Shown piece after piece: positions 38,333-47,326 of a stretch of 64,000 nt of DNA; position 1 is the stretch's first letter, and each line of letters begins with the position of its first letter. Position numbers and translations under genes: made by a program. This DNA comes from Salipiger aestuarii (GTDB lineage: Bacteria; Pseudomonadota; Alphaproteobacteria; Rhodobacterales; Rhodobacteraceae). The notes beneath the pieces are model-generated. The model was not told the DNA's origin. It saw nothing but the letters and a program-made list of their open reading frames with translations, and ran no database searches. The DNA lies in contig NZ_QLMG01000015.1 in the NCBI RefSeq assembly GCF_003259905.1, forward strand, positions 26,747-90,746, written 5' to 3'.

Positions 38333-39799
38333 TTATTCCGCCGCCTTGAGCTTGAACCCCTTTTCGATCATGTCGGCCGGTTCCACCGGGTATTCGCCCG
38401 AAAAGCAGGCGTCGCAATATTGCGGACAGGCGTTGTTGCGCCCTTCGGCCTCGCCCGCGGCACGGTACAGTCCGTCCAGCGAGATAAACTTCAGCGAATC
38501 CACGCCCAGATGTTCGCGCATCTCGTCTTCGGACATGGTGGCCGCCAGCAGCTTTTCGCGTCGCGGCGTGTCGACGCCGTAAAAACACGGCCAGGCGGTG
38601 GGCGGCGAAGCGATGCGGAAATGCACCTCGGCCGCGCCCGCATCAAGAATCATTTCCTTGATCTTGCGCGACGTGGTGCCGCGCACCACAGAGTCATCCA
38701 CCAGGATCACGCGTTTTCCGCGAATAAGCGCGCGGTTCACGTTGAGCTTGAGCCGCACGCCCATGTTGCGAATTTGCTCGGTGGGTTCGATGAAGGTCCG
38801 GCCCATGTACTGGTTGCGGATGATCCCCATGCCGTAGGGGATACCGGATTCATGCGCAAAACCGATGGCCGCGGGTGTGCCGCTGTCGGGCACCGGGCAG
38901 ACGAGATCGGCATCGACCGCCGCCTCGCGTGCCAGTTCCACCCCGATCTGACGGCGGGTTTCATAAACCGACCGCCCGCCGATGATCGAATCGGGACGCG
39001 AGAAATAGACATGTTCGAAGATGCAGAAACGCGAGCTTTTGGCGCGGAAGGGGCGCGTGCTTTCGACGCCCTGTTCGGTGATGACCACCATCTCGCCCGG
39101 CTCGATCTCGCGCACATATTCGGCGCCGATGATGTCGAGCGCGCAGGTTTCCGAGCTGAGACACCAGCCGTCGCCCACCTTGCCCAGCACCAGCGGACGC
39201 ACGCCAAGCGCGTCGCGCACGCCGATCAGCTTGGTGCGGGTCATGGCGACGACGCTGAACGCGCCTTCGACGCGACGCAGCGCGTCTTCCATCCGCGAGG
39301 GGATGTCGCGTTGCAGCGAGCGTGCCATCAGGTGAATGATGCATTCGCTGTCGGACGAGCTTTGAAAGATCGACCCGCGCTCGATCAGTTCGCGGCGCAG
39401 GGCGTCGGCATTGGTGATGTTGCCGTTATGCGCGATCGCCGCGCCGCCCATAGAAAATTCTCCGAAGAACGGCTGCACGTCGCGGATGGCGGCACCCTTG
39501 GATCCGGCCGTGGAATAGCGCACATGCCCAATGGCCAGTTGGCCGGGCAGGGTTTCCATCAGCGAATGCTTGGTGAAATTGTCGCGCACATAGCCGAAAC
39601 GGCGGGCCGAGTTGAAACCGTGCTCTGGCGCGTAGGACACGATGCCCCCGGCTTCCTGACCACGGTGTTGCAGCGCGTGAAGTCCCAGAGCCACGAAATT
39701 CGCGGCGTCCACGACGCCGATCATTCCAAAGACTCCGCATTCCTCATGCAGCTTGTCCCCGTCGATCGCATCGAAATCGAAAGGGTTGGCGGGGGGCAT
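38333..39799 (-). CDS. purF: amidophosphoribosyltransferase
   Basis: A 488-residue enzyme for the first step of purine synthesis (PRPP plus glutamine). A 20-residue propeptide precedes the nucleophile Cys21 in HEECGVFGMIG. The PRPP loop is VILVDDSVVRGTTSRK. Cysteines in FCIFEHVYF, WPCFYGVD and ACPQYCDACF match the ligands of the [4Fe-4S] cluster of B. subtilis-type PurF. A TTG five codons upstream has GGAG at good spacing, so the true start could be 39814. It is divergent from the cytochrome bd operon. Confidence 0.95.
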   Translation of the reverse strand: MPPANPFDFDAIDGDKLHEECGVFGMIGVVDAANFVALGLHALQHRGQEAGGIVSYAPEHGFNSARRFGYVRDNFTKHSLMETLPGQLAIGHVRYSTAGSKGAAIRDVQPFFGEFSMGGAAIAHNGNITNADALRRELIERGSIFQSSSDSECIIHLMARSLQRDIPSRMEDALRRVEGAFSVVAMTRTKLIGVRDALGVRPLVLGKVGDGWCLSSETCALDIIGAEYVREIEPGEMVVITEQGVESTRPFRAKSSRFCIFEHVYFSRPDSIIGGRSVYETRRQIGVELAREAAVDADLVCPVPDSGTPAAIGFAHESGIPYGMGIIRNQYMGRTFIEPTEQIRNMGVRLKLNVNRALIRGKRVILVDDSVVRGTTSRKIKEMILDAGAAEVHFRIASPPTAWPCFYGVDTPRREKLLAATMSEDEMREHLGVDSLKFISLDGLYRAAGEAEGRNNACPQYCDACFSGEYPVEPADMIEKGFKLKAAE

Positions 39800-39903
39800 C
39801 TGTCGCTCGGACAAGGGCAGCTCCGAATCCGGTAATGGGGAGTGATGGCCCCCACATACTGGCACGAGACGGCAGTGTCACGGAAGGATCGCGCACAGCC
39901 GAT

Positions 39904-39944
39904 ACATCTTTGTTACAGATGTCACCGGATCACCGGCGCGTGAT
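39904..39944. promoter_or_regulatory. two inverted repeats in the purF / cio divergent region
   Basis: ACATCT-7-AGATGT (39904-39922) and ATCAC-6-GTGAT (39929-39944) lie side by side in the 240-bp gap between purF and the terminal-oxidase operon. Their spacing fits dimeric regulator sites. They may serve a redox or purine regulator; neither matches an FNR (TTGAT-N4-ATCAA) box. Confidence 0.3.
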
Positions 39945-40037
39945 GTTACGATTTCGCGCGACGCTCTGTCGCAGCCAGGCACTGGATCGTGCCGGATGCA
40001 GGGCTACCTAGCCTTTCAGGCAGACGGGAGACCTGAC

Positions 40038-41468
40038 ATGGACACGTTCCTTGGACTGGACGCCACGCTTCTGGCCCGCATTCAATTCGGGTTCACGGTG
40101 TCGTTCCATTTCATCTTTCCTTCGATCAGCATCGGGCTGGCGAGCTACCTTGCGGTTCTGAACGGGCTGTACCTGTGGCGCGGCGACGAGGTGTATCTGA
40201 GACTGTTCAACTACTGGCTAAAGATATTCGCAATCGCGTTCGGCATGGGCGTCGTGTCGGGCATCGTGATGTCCTATCAGTTCGGCACCAACTGGTCGGG
40301 GTTCTCCGATCTTGCCGGGCCGGTGGTCGGCCCGTTGATGGCCTATGAAGTGCTGACCGCGTTCTTTCTTGAGGCGGGGTTCCTGGGGATCATGCTGTTC
40401 GGGCGCCGGCGGGTCGGGCCGGGGCTGCATTTCTTCGCCACGCTGATGGTGGCGGTGGGCACGGCGATTTCCGCCACCTGGATCCTGTCGGTGAACAGCT
40501 GGATGCAGACGCCGCAGGGCTTTGCGATGAACGCAGACGGGCAGTTCGTGCCGGAAGACTGGTGGCAGATCGTGTTCACCCCGTCCTTTCCGTACCGGCT
40601 GGCCCATACGTTGACGGCATCCTACCTTGCCACCGCGTTCATCGTGGGCGGTGTCGCCGCGTGGCACCTGCTGCGGGGCGAGGCGCATAACGCCGTCGTG
40701 CGCAAGATGGCGTCCATGGCGTTGTGGATGATCGTCATCACCGCGCCGCTTCAGGTCGTGCTTGGGCACGAGCACGGGCTGAACACCTACGAACATCAAC
40801 CGGTCAAGATTTCCGCCATGGAAGGGCATTTCGAAAGCCATGAAGATGGCGCGCCCCTGATCCTGTTCGGCATTCCCGATCAGGAGGCGGGCGAGATGCG
40901 CTATGACATCTCGGTCCCGCATCTTAGCTCGGTGATCTTCGGGCTGGGCTGGAATGGCGCGATGGATGGGCTGGACGTGGTGCCCGACACCGAAGAACCC
41001 CCCGTGGCGGTGGTGTTCTGGTCGTTCCGCGTGATGGTCGGCATCGGCTTTTTGATGGTCGGGATCGGGCTATGGGGGCTGTGGGCACGGTTTCGCGGTA
41101 ATGTTTACGCGTCCCCGATGCTGTGGCGGGCGATGATCGCGATGGGCCCGTCCGGGTTGGTCGCTGTCATCGCGGGCTGGATCACCACCGAGGTCGGCCG
41201 CCAGCCCTATGTGGTTTACGGCCAGCTGCGCACTGCCGATGCCGTATCCCCGCTGGGGGCAAGCGCTGTGGGCTGGTCGCTGATCGCGTTCATCGTGATC
41301 TATTTCGCGGTGTTCGGGGCGGGGGTCGCCTATATCCTGCGCCTCATGCACCGCGCGCCGTCGCCTGTGGAACGTGGTCCGCGCAGCAGCTCGGGGCCGA
41401 CGCGCAGCGCCGGTGTCACCCCGCAGGCGCAGATCGACGCCAAGGGCCATCCCGGCCCGGCAGAATAA
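40038..41468 (+). CDS. cioA: cytochrome bd-type quinol oxidase subunit I (CioA-like)
   Basis: A 476-residue membrane protein with about nine transmembrane helices. Heme ligands can be placed: His24 in SFHFIFPSI, His190 in FPYRLAHTL and Met333 in FWSFRVMVG. The quinol-loop residues are in KISAMEGHF (Lys257, Glu262), and the GRQPYVVYGQL motif follows. The Q loop is short, as in cyanide-insensitive (Cio) oxidases rather than E. coli CydA. It oxidises ubiquinol and reduces O2 to water, giving high-affinity respiration. GGGAG upstream supports the start. The C-terminal tail is Pro/Ser-rich. Confidence 0.95.
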   Translation: MDTFLGLDATLLARIQFGFTVSFHFIFPSISIGLASYLAVLNGLYLWRGDEVYLRLFNYWLKIFAIAFGMGVVSGIVMSYQFGTNWSGFSDLAGPVVGPLMAYEVLTAFFLEAGFLGIMLFGRRRVGPGLHFFATLMVAVGTAISATWILSVNSWMQTPQGFAMNADGQFVPEDWWQIVFTPSFPYRLAHTLTASYLATAFIVGGVAAWHLLRGEAHNAVVRKMASMALWMIVITAPLQVVLGHEHGLNTYEHQPVKISAMEGHFESHEDGAPLILFGIPDQEAGEMRYDISVPHLSSVIFGLGWNGAMDGLDVVPDTEEPPVAVVFWSFRVMVGIGFLMVGIGLWGLWARFRGNVYASPMLWRAMIAMGPSGLVAVIAGWITTEVGRQPYVVYGQLRTADAVSPLGASAVGWSLIAFIVIYFAVFGAGVAYILRLMHRAPSPVERGPRSSSGPTRSAGVTPQAQIDAKGHPGPAE

Positions 41469-41478
41469 GGAGAGCGAC

Positions 41479-42492
41479 ATGGCATTCGATCTTACAACCG
41501 CCTGGGCGCTGCTGCTTGCGCTGTCGGTGTTTATCTATGTGGTGCTAGACGGCTTCGATCTGGGCCTTGGCATCCTGTATCCGTTGTTTCCGCACAAGAG
41601 CGACCGCGACCTGATGATGAATTCGGTCGCCCCGGTCTGGGACGGCAACGAAACGTGGCTGGTGCTGGGGGGCGGCGGGCTGTTCGCCGCCTTCCCGCTG
41701 GCCTATGCCATCATTCTGCCCGCGACCTATCCGCTTGTCATCGCGATGCTTCTGGGGCTGGTGTTTCGTGGCGTCGCGTTCGAATTTCGCTGGAAATCCA
41801 CCAGCCGATTCACCCGGCGTGCCTGGGACTGGGCCTTCATCGGAGGCTCGACCGTCGCTGCGCTGTGTCAGGGCATGATCCTTGGCACGCTGTTGCAGGG
41901 CATAACGGTAGAGGGCCGGGCCTATGCGGGCGGCTGGTGGGATTGGCTGACGCCATTCACGTTGCTGTGCGGGGTGTCGGTGGTGCTGGGCTATGCGCTG
42001 CTGGGGTCGTGCTGGCTGATCCTGAAATCCGAAGGCGCGATCCATGACCGGGCCCGCGCGCTGGCGCGCGTCCTGGGGCTGCTGACGGTGGCGGGCATCG
42101 TCGGCGTCAGCGCCGCGACACCGTTTCTTGAAACCGCCTATTTTGACCGCTGGCTGACCTGGCCCGGCGTGCTGGAGGTCGCCATCGTGCCGGTTCTGGT
42201 GGCGGTGCTGGCGGCATGGCTGGCACGCACGCTGGTCGGCGGCGGGGCTGACTGGTTGCCCTTCGTGTTGACGCTGGGGCTGTTCGCGCTGTGCTTTGCC
42301 GGGCTTGGCGTGTCGATGTGGCCCTGGGTCGTTCCGCCGACGGTGACGTTGCAGCAGGCGGCCGCGCCACACAGTTCGCAGATGTTCATGTTCGTCGGGG
42401 CGGTGGTGTTGATCCCGATCATCCTGGCCTACACCGCGTATTCCTACTGGGTGTTCCGGGGTAAGATGGATCCGGACGAGGGTTATCACTGA
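41479..42492 (+). CDS. cioB: cytochrome bd-type quinol oxidase subunit II (CioB-like)
   Basis: A 337-residue membrane protein with about eight helices. It begins FVVLDGFDLGLG-like (FIYVVLDGFDLGLGILYPLF), followed by NSVAPVWDGNETWLVLGGGGLFAAFP, the CydB signature. The subunit supports assembly of the heme oxidase with CioA. AAGGAG lies just before the ATG, 10 bp after the cioA stop. Its stop shares one base with the start of the DUF2474 gene. Confidence 0.95.
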   Translation: MAFDLTTAWALLLALSVFIYVVLDGFDLGLGILYPLFPHKSDRDLMMNSVAPVWDGNETWLVLGGGGLFAAFPLAYAIILPATYPLVIAMLLGLVFRGVAFEFRWKSTSRFTRRAWDWAFIGGSTVAALCQGMILGTLLQGITVEGRAYAGGWWDWLTPFTLLCGVSVVLGYALLGSCWLILKSEGAIHDRARALARVLGLLTVAGIVGVSAATPFLETAYFDRWLTWPGVLEVAIVPVLVAVLAAWLARTLVGGGADWLPFVLTLGLFALCFAGLGVSMWPWVVPPTVTLQQAAAPHSSQMFMFVGAVVLIPIILAYTAYSYWVFRGKMDPDEGYH

Positions 42493-42587
42493 TGCTGCGC
42501 AAGCTGGGCTGGTTCGTGCTGCTTTACGCGGGCAGCGTCGCGGCGTTGGGGGCGGTGGCCTTTGCGATACGGGCGATGATCCTGTGA
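42492..42587 (+). CDS. DUF2474 small membrane subunit of the bd-type oxidase
   Basis: A 31-residue, single-helix protein: MLRKLGWFVLLYAGSVAALG, then AVAFAIRAMIL. It starts inside the cioB stop (TGATG), so translation is coupled, and a terminator follows directly. DUF2474 proteins occupy the position of the E. coli CydX small subunit in Cio-type operons, so this is a likely accessory subunit for oxidase stability. Its short length means automatic annotation often misses it. Confidence 0.85.
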   Translation: MLRKLGWFVLLYAGSVAALGAVAFAIRAMIL

Positions 42588-42592
42588 AACGG

Positions 42593-42619
42593 AAAACGCC
42601 CCCGAAACGGGGGCGTTTT
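42593..42619. terminator. Rho-independent terminator after the cio operon
   Basis: AAAACGCCCCCG (42593-42604), loop AAA, CGGGGGCGTTTT (42608-42619): a perfect 12-bp stem with T-run ends on both strands. It lies between the convergent cio operon and cvpA, so it can stop transcription from both sides. Confidence 0.95.
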
Positions 42620-42645
42620 CAGGTCGGTGCGTCGCGTTGCGCCAA

Positions 42646-43218
42646 TCAGATGCTGCCGGTGGCCGGGGCCTGGCAGACCGCGACAAGCTGCTCATACTGC
42701 TGGGTCACCCAGCCAAGTGCCGCTTCGGGGTTTTGCGCCTCGATCTTGTCGGTGAACCGGGCGAACACCATGGCGGACCGGGAATTGTCGATCATCGGAA
42801 TGTCCTGCGCGGTGATGACTGTCTGATAGACGAAAAACGCCACCGCAACCAGCAGCACGCCCCGCGCCACCCCGAACAGGAACCCAAGCCCCTGATCCAG
42901 CCCCCCAAGCGCCGAGCGTTGCACGACGCTGGAGAACACCGGTGTGAACAGCGACACCACCACCAGAGACAGCGCAAGCACGGCGGCAAAGGCCGCGATC
43001 AGCGACAATTCGCAGCTGTCGGTCAGGAATTCCCCTATGACCGGCGCCTCCTGCACCAGCGGTTGCACCTGCGGCGCGAACATATAGGCGAGGATCGCCG
43101 CCACGATCCAGCCGGCGATGGCGAGGCTTTCGCGAACGATCCCCCGCGAATACGCCAGCAATGCCGACAGCACGATGACGATTGCGACGACACCGTCGAC
43201 TGCTGTGAAACCTTCCAT
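42646..43218 (-). CDS. cvpA: CvpA family membrane protein
   Basis: A 190-residue protein with four hydrophobic segments: VDGVVAIVIVLSALLAYSRG, ESLAIAGWIVAAILAYMF, LIAAFAAVLALSLVVVSLF and GLGFLFGVARGVLLVAVAFF. CvpA is needed for colicin V release in E. coli and is often encoded near purF; here it lies upstream of purF with the cio operon between them. GLDQGLGFLFGVARG is the family signature. The start is the ATG that begins MEGFTAVDG. Confidence 0.88.
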   Translation of the reverse strand: MEGFTAVDGVVAIVIVLSALLAYSRGIVRESLAIAGWIVAAILAYMFAPQVQPLVQEAPVIGEFLTDSCELSLIAAFAAVLALSLVVVSLFTPVFSSVVQRSALGGLDQGLGFLFGVARGVLLVAVAFFVYQTVITAQDIPMIDNSRSAMVFARFTDKIEAQNPEAALGWVTQQYEQLVAVCQAPATGSI

Positions 43219-43254
43219 CCGAATCCGGTCCTGTCTTATTTGATTTCGTGACAC

Positions 43255-44619
43255 CTAGCCGGCGCCGAACACCTCTCCCACGACGGTGGCCAGATCGGGC
43301 ATTTCAGTCAGGCTCATGCCCGCGCCCTTGGCCGTTCCGCCGCGGGGCAGAATGGCCGTGGTGAAACCAAGTTTCTGCGCCTCTTTCAACCTGTTTTCGG
43401 TCTGGCCCACCGGGCGAAGCGCCCCGGATAGGGAAATTTCGCCGAAAACCACGGTTTCGGGCGGCAGCGCCACGTCTTCGCGGGCCGAAAGAAGTGCGGC
43501 GGCGACCGCAAGATCGGCCGCCGGTTCGCTGACCTTCATGCCGCCCGCGACGTTGAGATAGACATCCAGCCCGGCAAAGGGAATGCCGCAGCGGGCCTCA
43601 AGCACGGCCAGGATCATCGCAAGGCGCCCGCCATCCCAGCCCACCACGGTGCGGCGCGGCTGCGCCTGCGGGGTGGGGGCAACCAGCGCCTGAAATTCAA
43701 CCAGCACCGGGCGTGTGCCTTCGATGCCGGAAAACACCACCGAACCGGGGGCCGGGGCGCCGCGTTCGGACAGGAACAGCGCCGACGGGTTGGTAACCTC
43801 ATGCAGGCCGGCGCCTGTCATTTCGAACACGCCGATTTCGTCGGCGGGGCCGAAGCGGTTCTTGACGCTGCGCAGGATGCGGAACTGGTGGCCGCGCTCG
43901 CCCTCGAAATACAGCACCGTGTCGACCATGTGTTCGACCACGCGCGGCCCGGCCAGCTGGCCGTCCTTGGTGACATGGCCGACCATTATGACGCTGCACC
44001 CACGCGCCTTGGCAAAGGTGGTCAACTCATGTGCGGCGGCGCGCACCTGCCCCACCGATCCCGGCGCGCTGCTGACGTTGTCCGCCCACATGGTCTGAAT
44101 CGAATCGATGATGGTCAGGGCGGGACGTTCTTCTTCCAGCGTGGCAAGGATGTCGCGCAGGTTGGTTTCATTGGCCAGCTTGACGGGCGCCTGTTGCAGC
44201 CCCAGTCGCTGGGCGCGCATCCGCACCTGGGCGCTGGCCTCTTCGCCGCTGGCATAGATCACCTTCAGCCCCGCATCCGCAAAGGCCGCCGCCGCCTGGA
44301 GCAGCAGCGTCGATTTGCCGATCCCCGGATCGCCGCCGACAAGGATCGCCGAGCCGGGCACCAGCCCGCCGCCCAGCACCCGGTCCAACTCATCCATCCC
44401 GCACGAGGTGCGCGGCGGCGGGGCTTCGGGGTGGGACAGGTCGGTCAGCTTTGCGCTGCGACCGCGCCCGCCCCCCAGCGTCTTGCCCGCAGGGCCCGCC
44501 GACACCGGCGCCTCTTCGACGATGGAGTTCCATTCTCCGCATACCTCGCAGCGCCCCGACCATTTCGAGGTGACGTTGCCGCAGGTCTGACAGACAAAAT
44601 TGGGAGAGTTGCGCGCCAT
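43255..44619 (-). CDS. radA: DNA repair protein RadA
   Basis: A 454-residue ATPase that processes recombination intermediates. An N-terminal C4 zinc finger (FVCQTCGNVTSKWSGRCEVC) is followed by Walker A GGDPGIGKST, the RadA-specific KNRFG motif (VKNRFGPADEIGVFEM), and a C-terminal Lon-protease-like domain (YLNVAGGMKVSEPAADLAVA). The long frame extending upstream is ignored because the zinc finger must start the protein. The cvpA start lies 36 bp downstream of the radA stop on the same strand, suggesting co-transcription. Confidence 0.96.
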   Translation of the reverse strand: MARNSPNFVCQTCGNVTSKWSGRCEVCGEWNSIVEEAPVSAGPAGKTLGGGRGRSAKLTDLSHPEAPPPRTSCGMDELDRVLGGGLVPGSAILVGGDPGIGKSTLLLQAAAAFADAGLKVIYASGEEASAQVRMRAQRLGLQQAPVKLANETNLRDILATLEEERPALTIIDSIQTMWADNVSSAPGSVGQVRAAAHELTTFAKARGCSVIMVGHVTKDGQLAGPRVVEHMVDTVLYFEGERGHQFRILRSVKNRFGPADEIGVFEMTGAGLHEVTNPSALFLSERGAPAPGSVVFSGIEGTRPVLVEFQALVAPTPQAQPRRTVVGWDGGRLAMILAVLEARCGIPFAGLDVYLNVAGGMKVSEPAADLAVAAALLSAREDVALPPETVVFGEISLSGALRPVGQTENRLKEAQKLGFTTAILPRGGTAKGAGMSLTEMPDLATVVGEVFGAG

Positions 44620-44728
44620 GGCGCCTAGATAGGCCGCGACGGGCGGCGGGCGCAAGCCACCTTGGCGCGCTCGGGATCGGAGCGCTTGAAGCGGTGCAGG
44701 ATCAGCGCCCCGGATCAGGAACGGGATG

Positions 44729-45565
44729 TCATTCCGCCGCCTGCCGCGGACCCATTGCGACGACCCGGTCGTCACGCGGGGCGGCGGTCCAGACCGGTTG
44801 CTCCGGCGTATCCGGATCGGGGGACCGCGGCGCGGGGGCCTGGGGTTCCTGCGCGGGCTCGCCCATGATTTCCGGCAAGATCCGTGCCAGTTCGTCACAC
44901 AGCCGGGCAAGCTGCGCCTCTGCCACGTCTTCTTCCAGTTCGACCTGCATGTGCCACTGGCGGATTTCGGTTGCGACAGCCTTGGCCTCGATCAGCCGGG
45001 TGTTGAAATCGGCGATCTCCTGCTGGCGGGCGGTCAGGAAATCCCGCGCGCGCTGCACGTTGCTGTCCGAATAGGTCTGCCCCAGCTCGCGCGAGACGTG
45101 GCTCATCTGGGCCGCGACCTCCAGGACCGAGGGTTCCAGATCCCCGAGGTCGGGGTGGTCGCGCAGGAACGCCATGCGTTCGCGCACCGAATCAAATTCC
45201 GATGACAGGGTGAACACGCCCTCACGATCGGCGCGATGGGCGGCTGAATACGCCTTGGCCACATCGCGCATGCCCATGTGAAACGATCGGTGCGATGTCT
45301 CCAGCGCCATAATGCGCGCATTGCCCGGCAGAAAGAACATCAATGAGAACGCCAGCGTCGCAAGGCCGACCTGAATCCAGATGCCCGCATTCACAAAGGT
45401 CACGTCACCGAAAGCCAGCGGCAGGATCAGCCAGGGCACCAGCCCCAGCGCGGCCGCCAGGCTGTAGGCAACAAGCCCGATGCCCAGACAGCCGATCAAT
45501 ATAAAGGCAAGGCGTTGCATGATATACTGGGTCACCAGCGCCGCGTCGCGAAAATGTGAGGTCAT
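44729..45565 (-). CDS. membrane-anchored coiled-coil protein of unknown function
   Basis: A 278-residue protein with two hydrophobic segments (about 18-50 and 60-80), then a long helical, acidic domain with coiled-coil character (ERMAFLRDHPDLG to DVAEAQLARLCDELARILPE) and a Pro-rich tail. Relatives in Rhodobacteraceae are sometimes labelled 'DNA repair protein', but nothing in the sequence shows that. It precedes radA on the same strand, with about 110 bp between. Confidence 0.75.
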   Translation of the reverse strand: MTSHFRDAALVTQYIMQRLAFILIGCLGIGLVAYSLAAALGLVPWLILPLAFGDVTFVNAGIWIQVGLATLAFSLMFFLPGNARIMALETSHRSFHMGMRDVAKAYSAAHRADREGVFTLSSEFDSVRERMAFLRDHPDLGDLEPSVLEVAAQMSHVSRELGQTYSDSNVQRARDFLTARQQEIADFNTRLIEAKAVATEIRQWHMQVELEEDVAEAQLARLCDELARILPEIMGEPAQEPQAPAPRSPDPDTPEQPVWTAAPRDDRVVAMGPRQAAE

Positions 45566-45720
45566 CGTTGTCCGCCCCCGAAGATAAAAACGATTTCGTG
45601 ATAAGTTAACGGCGAAAGCATGCCGATGGTTGCATATCTCTCTGGACTTTTTCGAATCCGCTGGCGCAGAACCTCGTATAGCCGAAACAATTTCGTGGAA
45701 ATACCCCGATTGTTTCGGAT

Positions 45721-46149
45721 CTAGCGGCGACACCCTTCCGCCCAGGACAGCGCCAGCGACGCCAGAACGCAGCAGGTGAACAGGTAAAGCCCCCAGGCCG
45801 TTTCGATCCGGCCCACGCCCAGCCCCTTGGCCAGAGTGATGTAGATCGCCACAAGAAACACATCCGCCATCGCCAGCTTGTTGAGCACGCCCAGCCAGGG
45901 CAGCAGCGCGCGCGGCAATCTGGCGAACTGTACCAGGGTCAGCGCCAGGGTCTTGACCCACGGCAGCACCAGCGCCAGCAACGCGACAAGAACCGCCAGC
46001 ACGGAGTCGCTTTGCCAAAGCGCGGCGACACCGCTCAGCAGGCTGATTTCATGCAGTCCGAACAGCGGCAGAAGTCCCGCCCGCATCAGCGGTGCCGCCC
46101 AGGCGACCGGGTACAGCAGCAAAAGCGCCAGGTTGGCCGCCTTCAGCAT
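45721..46149 (-). CDS. PqiA-like membrane protein
   Basis: A 142-residue protein with three to four hydrophobic segments. It begins LALLLLYPVAWAAPLMRAG and contains VLPWVKTLALTLVQF, which resembles the PqiA core, and KLAMADVFLVAIYITLAKG, which strongly resembles the PqiA 'W-x-M-x-D-V-F-x-V-A' region. PqiA/YebS proteins act with MCE-domain lipid-transport systems. It lies beside mlaF and mlaE, which fits a lipid-transport setting. Confidence 0.82.
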   Translation of the reverse strand: MLKAANLALLLLYPVAWAAPLMRAGLLPLFGLHEISLLSGVAALWQSDSVLAVLVALLALVLPWVKTLALTLVQFARLPRALLPWLGVLNKLAMADVFLVAIYITLAKGLGVGRIETAWGLYLFTCCVLASLALSWAEGCRR

Positions 46150-46152
46150 GGA

Positions 46153-46536
46153 TCACACGACCTTGCTGGCGATCCACAGGCCTACGAGCACCCAAAGCAG
46201 CGCGATATGCGCGATGTCGATGCCGCGCAGATCGCGACCCGGCAGATAGGCACTGATCGCCAGAAACACCGACGGCACGAATAGCGGCAGCATCCCGCCC
46301 CCAAGCGCCATGAGGCGCGCGGCGGCGCCGTACAGCGCCCCCTGCGGCGGCCCCGCGACCGGGGCCAGAAGAACGATGCACCCCAGCACCGCCAGCACCA
46401 GCGCGGCGGCGGCCGTCCACCGCGACGGCCCGCCCGCCCGCAACACCCGTACCAGCGCCAGTGCGCCGACAAGTTCCAGAAAGATGAACCGCTTGAACAG
46501 CAGGAACGCGAGCAGGAGGGGCGTGGGTTCGAACAT
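46153..46536 (-). CDS. small integral membrane protein next to the Mla ATPase
   Basis: A 127-residue protein with four hydrophobic segments, including FLELVGALALVRVLRAGG, AAALVLAVLGCIVLLAPVAG and IDIAHIALLWVLVGLWIASK. I know no family for certain. It is placed between the PqiA-like gene (3-bp gap) and mlaF (4-bp gap), so it is very likely in one operon and may belong to the same transport system. Confidence 0.65.
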   Translation of the reverse strand: MFEPTPLLLAFLLFKRFIFLELVGALALVRVLRAGGPSRWTAAAALVLAVLGCIVLLAPVAGPPQGALYGAAARLMALGGGMLPLFVPSVFLAISAYLPGRDLRGIDIAHIALLWVLVGLWIASKVV

Positions 46537-46540
46537 CGGG

Positions 46541-47287
46541 TTACCTCAGTGCGGCGATCGGGCCGCTGGCACGGCCATGGATGAATTGCTGAAGACAGGG
46601 GTCGGGGGCGGCATCCATCCGGTCTATGGGGCCGGTCCATTTGATCGTGCCCTCGTGCAGCATGGCGACGCTGTCGGCGATGGCCCGGACCGAGGTCATG
46701 TCATGGGTGATGGTGATCGCGGTTGCGCCCATCTCGGTCACGATTTCGCGGATCAGGTCGTTGATGACACCCGCCATGATCGGGTCAAGCCCGGTGGTCG
46801 GTTCGTCGAAAAAGATGATTGCGGGGTCGGCGGCGATAGCACGCGCAAGGCCGACGCGCTTTTGCATGCCGCCCGAAAGCTCGGCGGGGAATGCATCGGC
46901 GACATCCGCGCTCAGCCCGACGCGGCGCAGCTTGTCGATGGCGATCGCGCGTGCGTCCGCCTTGGGGCGCTTCAGGCGGCCGCGCAGCAGGCGAAAGGCG
47001 ACATTCTGCCAGACCGGCAGCGAATCGAACAGCGCGGCGCCCTGAAAGAGCATTCCGAACCGCGCCAGAAAGGCATCGTGGTCGCCGTCATGCACATCGC
47101 GCCCATCGACGGTGATACGGCCCGCGTCGGGTTCCACCAGCCCCAGAATGCACTTGAGCAGCACGGATTTCCCGGTGCCCGACCCGCCGATGATGACCAT
47201 CGAGCTCCCCTGCGCCACATCAAGATCGACCCCGCGCAGCACCTGCCTGGCGGCGAACGACTTGTGCACGCCGTCAAGCCGGATCAT
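46541..47287 (-). CDS. mlaF: Mla-type phospholipid ABC transporter ATPase
   Basis: A 248-residue ATPase of the MlaF/Ttg2A family. Walker A GGSGTGKSVLLK, a signature motif LSGGMQKRVGLARA and Walker B IIFFDEPTTGLDPI are present. The GGMQKR signature is typical of this group and of MCE transporters. It powers lipid transfer between the membranes with MlaE. The GGAG before ATG 47287 supports the start. Confidence 0.93.
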   Translation of the reverse strand: MIRLDGVHKSFAARQVLRGVDLDVAQGSSMVIIGGSGTGKSVLLKCILGLVEPDAGRITVDGRDVHDGDHDAFLARFGMLFQGAALFDSLPVWQNVAFRLLRGRLKRPKADARAIAIDKLRRVGLSADVADAFPAELSGGMQKRVGLARAIAADPAIIFFDEPTTGLDPIMAGVINDLIREIVTEMGATAITITHDMTSVRAIADSVAMLHEGTIKWTGPIDRMDAAPDPCLQQFIHGRASGPIAALR

Positions 47288-47326
47288 GGCACGCTCCGTG
47301 ACGGTGAAATTGGACAATGGCTTGCG

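Noticed and set aside
38420..39835. Plus-strand open frame of 471 codons
   Set aside because: It is antisense to purF, which is unmistakable.
39904..39944. An FNR-type box before the oxidase operon
   Set aside because: Neither repeat matches TTGAT-N4-ATCAA; the arms and spacers are different.
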